From Streptococcus sp. DD10 (GTDB lineage: Bacteria; Bacillota; Bacilli; Lactobacillales; Streptococcaceae), in assembly GCF_001578805.1 (NCBI RefSeq), contig NZ_KQ969160.1, positions 87,630 to 144,906 of the forward strand: 57,277 nucleotides of DNA. Direction: 5' to 3'. The notes under the pieces were generated by a model. That model saw nothing but the letters and a program-made list of their open reading frames with translations, had not been told where the DNA came from and searched no databases. A program made the position numbers and the translations under genes. Below are positions 55,055 to 57,277 of this stretch, piece by piece (position 1 is the first letter of the stretch; the number at the start of each line of letters is the position of its first letter).

Positions 55055-55264
55055 TTAACTATAGGATTTTAAAATATCGACGACATCACTTCTTTTCTTG
55101 ACCTGATAGGCCTTGATGCCCAATTTCTCAGCTGCATTTGTATTGTCCTCCATATCGTTTAGAAAGACACAAGTGGCAGGATCTAAGCAGTATTTACCAA
55201 TGATTTCCTCAAACATTGCTAAATCAGACTTGATAGCTTTTATATCACAGGATAGGACAAAGCC
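55055..55264 (-). pseudogene. HAD-superfamily hydrolase, C-terminal fragment
   Basis: About 70 codons end in TAA at 55055: GFVLSCDIKAIKSDLAMFEEI, then the HAD motif region TCVFLNDMEDNTNAAEKLGIKAYQ. This is the last third of a haloacid dehalogenase-like phosphatase (motif II/III Lys and the acidic motif IV NDMEDN). The catalytic DxD N-terminus is absent. The fragment begins in the same bases where the preceding restriction-type frame stops (55267). The normal terminator is retained, so the chromosomal gene was probably split by the arrival of the restriction locus. Confidence 0.75.
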
Positions 55265-55266
55265 AT

Positions 55267-56553
55267 CTATTTCGCCACCCAGCCGATGGCATCGCTAGGT
55301 GGGTTTTCGGTATCCATCCAAATGAACTCAATTCCGATCTCGCCGTTTGTAAACTTGGTCAGGCGAATCCCGTTGATTTCCAGCTCGTTCAAACGCAGTC
55401 CGGTTAAGACCTCTCGTTCTTTTAACTGGAAGACACCCCGTAAGATCCAGTTACCAAGGATTTCTTGTTTGTCAGTAGATTGGATAGCCTTGCCAGCTTC
55501 TTGGTTGATATAGGCATTGATAACATCGCCAGAAGATAAAAATCGTAACTTAAAGGTTCTTTCTTCCTTGGACAGAGCTAGTTTTTTAGTACCAGGTTCA
55601 AAACTTCCGAATCCTGGACCAAAGAAGTCTGCTCTTTGGTCATGAAAGTTCTTAGAATCAGGTAAAGGAATATAAACTTCACTAACAGGACGATAAACCA
55701 GTTGTTCAATTTCTTTGGCAAGTTTTGCATTCCCGGTCTTATGGACAAAATGAATCAAATCCTCACGAGTAGCTTTCATCTGAGCCTTTTCGGCCTTGCT
55801 GGTCCATTTTTTCAAGAGAATTTCCTCTAGAGAGAAGGTCACGAAGGCTAATTCTTCTGGAGCCAGACTATCTTTAAATTTTTCCTGAAGCTTTATTATT
55901 CGTGGCAGACGGTCTTTTTTGGCTAATTTCGAGCCACCGTTAAAGGCATTGAAACCAGAGTTTTCTTCTACATTTCCATGTTTGTCTGTGATTACCCAAG
56001 ACACTGTTTCTAGGACATCGGATTGTTCCTTTTCAGCTGTCAGTAAATGAAGATTTTCAAAAAGAGAAAAAGGATCTTCGATGTAATGGACATCCCAAGT
56101 ATCTACCACAATGTCTTTATTGTTAAAAGTCATGTGAAGCTGGCTGTCAGCTGCTGTATACTTGTAGTGGTGCTGTCCATCTGTAAATCGGAAATTAGTT
56201 GGATTGTTTTTGGTAGTTGAGCCTTCAATGACTAGATTATCAATATCGACTGGTAAATAAGACGTTTCCCCCACAAAAATCTTAGGTTTTTCACCCTTGG
56301 GAGTCGGCATCAGCACATGGTATACTGTTTCTACATTGACCGAATCCGAGCTAACGCCCTTGATTTGTGCCTTTGAGGATTCAATTCGTTGATTGCGGAG
56401 AGTCGCAATCTTTCTCGCCAACTCTTCATAACGTGGATAGTTTTCCTTATCTGCTGTCACCTTATTCGGTGAAATCTCCGCATAAAACTTTATCTCACTC
56501 AACAAGTCCGTCCAAGACTGGGAATCTTTCTTGAATTGGGCGATTTTACAAAT
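55267..56553 (-). pseudogene. Restriction endonuclease-like protein, 5'-truncated (BfiI/NgoFVII-type C-terminus)
   Basis: An open frame from 56553 without an ATG (the first usable start is TTG at 56505, giving 412 residues) ends at TAG 55267. The sequence before the TTG (ICKIAQFKKDSQSWTDLL) already looks like protein, so the 5' part is missing. The C-terminal 130 residues have the pattern of a B3-like DNA-binding domain of phosphodiesterase-type restriction enzymes: SEVYIPLPDSKNFHDQ, FFGPGFGSFEPG, INQEAGKAIQSTDKQEILGN (in part) and LNELEINGIRLTKFTNGEIGIEFI (in part). No HKD nuclease motif remains. It lies 11 bases after the DUF3883 gene. Confidence 0.5.
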
Positions 56554-56563
56554 GGAGAATCTA

Positions 56564-57277
56564 TTAGTACAAATCCTCTAAGCTTCTATATTCAATGATT
56601 TCATTTTTTATAATATTCTTTTTAAACTCAAAATGCTTTAATGGATTATCGACTAACACTAACTTTGGAATATCATCAAGGTTTGTAACCAAGGATAAAA
56701 TAAAATCCGATTGAAACTCTTTGGCTTTTTCAAATTCTTTGACAGTCAAACGCACACGTCCCTTAGATTTTCGGATACCTTTTACTTCGGCAAGGTAGGA
56801 ATGCTCTTGAACATCTACTTGGAAATCATATCCATCACCATAAAGACGGGCATCGGTCAATTGCCCACCTTGGAATTTTTTTTCTTTATCAAAATGAAGG
56901 ATAAAATAATTCTCTGCTTCCATTCCAGTTTCTTGTAGGCGTTTGAATTTCGTCCGAACAATTGGCTTTTCAATGATGGTTTTGCCTGTTTTCTTCCCTT
57001 CACTTGCAAGCAACATTTTGACTATTTCTGCGAAACTGTGAACATCCTCACTCCCAAACATCATGTCAATTAAATCTTTTCTAAAACGGTAGACTTCAGC
57101 TTTTTGCCACCAACCTTTTCGATTGTTATTAAAATAGGGGTCGAATAAATCCATTCTATTTTTAACTACCCCAGTTGTTTCTGCGATTCCTAAAGAAACT
57201 ATATAACGATAAAACTCGGATTTACTAGAGCATTGAAACTCTTTTATAAATAGTTTATCAAACTTGGCTGAACTGCA
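56564..57277 (-). CDS. DUF3883 domain protein, C-terminal part (runs off window)
   Basis: 238 codons, open at the window edge. The ATG at 57154 is internal, because the frame continues upstream with protein-like sequence (KLFIKEFQCSSKSEFYRYIV). The C-terminal half is a DUF3883 module of the PD-(D/E)xK nuclease type: AENYFILHF, DARLYGDGYDFQVDVQEHSY (in part) then LAEVKGIRKSKGRV, with Asp and E-V-K as the expected metal/catalytic residues. Such modules occur in modification-dependent or other restriction proteins. With the following gene it forms the remnant of a second restriction locus. Confidence 0.72.
   Translation of the reverse strand, partial: CSSAKFDKLFIKEFQCSSKSEFYRYIVSLGIAETTGVVKNRMDLFDPYFNNNRKGWWQKAEVYRFRKDLIDMMFGSEDVHSFAEIVKMLLASEGKKTGKTIIEKPIVRTKFKRLQETGMEAENYFILHFDKEKKFQGGQLTDARLYGDGYDFQVDVQEHSYLAEVKGIRKSKGRVRLTVKEFEKAKEFQSDFILSLVTNLDDIPKLVLVDNPLKHFEFKKNIIKNEIIEYRSLEDLY

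Overview
The window is chromosomal DNA of a low-GC Gram-positive coccus, almost certainly a viridans streptococcus of the mitis/sanguinis type. The order upp, clpP, DUF2129, livJHMGF and the cluster gmk-rpoZ-priA-fmt-rsmB-phpP-stkP are both streptococcal. So are the CtsR, CodY-like and methionine MET-box sites, and the small proteins DUF960, DUF1912 and DUF3290/DUF421. Most genes lie on the minus strand. No tRNA, rRNA or CRISPR array was seen.

Layout. 1-3.2 kb: the end of an ABC-F gene, an orphan solute-binding lipoprotein and a MarR-type regulator. 3.6-10.2 kb: branched-chain amino acid importer livJHMGF with a CodY-like site in its promoter, then DUF2129, clpP with a textbook CtsR operator, and upp. 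10.3-14.8 kb: a two-gene sulfur amino acid operon under a perfect MET-box, a DUF3290-DUF421 pair, and exoA. 14.8-23.4 kb: a type I restriction-modification island (hsdM, hsdS, a HEPN-motif gene, hsdR) bracketed by two roughly 360-bp direct repeats rich in small hairpins. 23.5-32.9 kb: nth, a D,D-carboxypeptidase, an amino acid ABC importer, small conserved genes, ntdP, recX, an RNA methyltransferase and a formate/nitrite-family channel. 33.1-38.7 kb: an unusual operon with two MtaA-like (UroD-superfamily) zinc methyltransferase paralogues, a small membrane peptide and a polar amino acid-type ABC importer. 38.9-47.4 kb: the gmk-to-stkP housekeeping and signalling operon. 47.4-55 kb: tpx, pepC, nadE, pncB, an XRE regulator with a membrane protein, and an ABC-2 exporter. 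55-57.3 kb: remnants of a second restriction locus abutting a beheaded HAD hydrolase gene.

Three points stand out. First, the restriction island carries a HEPN gene translationally coupled to hsdR and sits between structured repeats whose differences include two pairing-preserving changes. Second, the methyltransferase/importer operon keeps the His-x-Cys...Cys zinc motif of methylcobamide methyltransferases although no corrinoid protein is seen nearby. Third, gmk, priA and fmt in the same operon each carry a single-base deletion, two of them in A/T runs. All three are essential or near-essential, so sequencing error must be excluded first.
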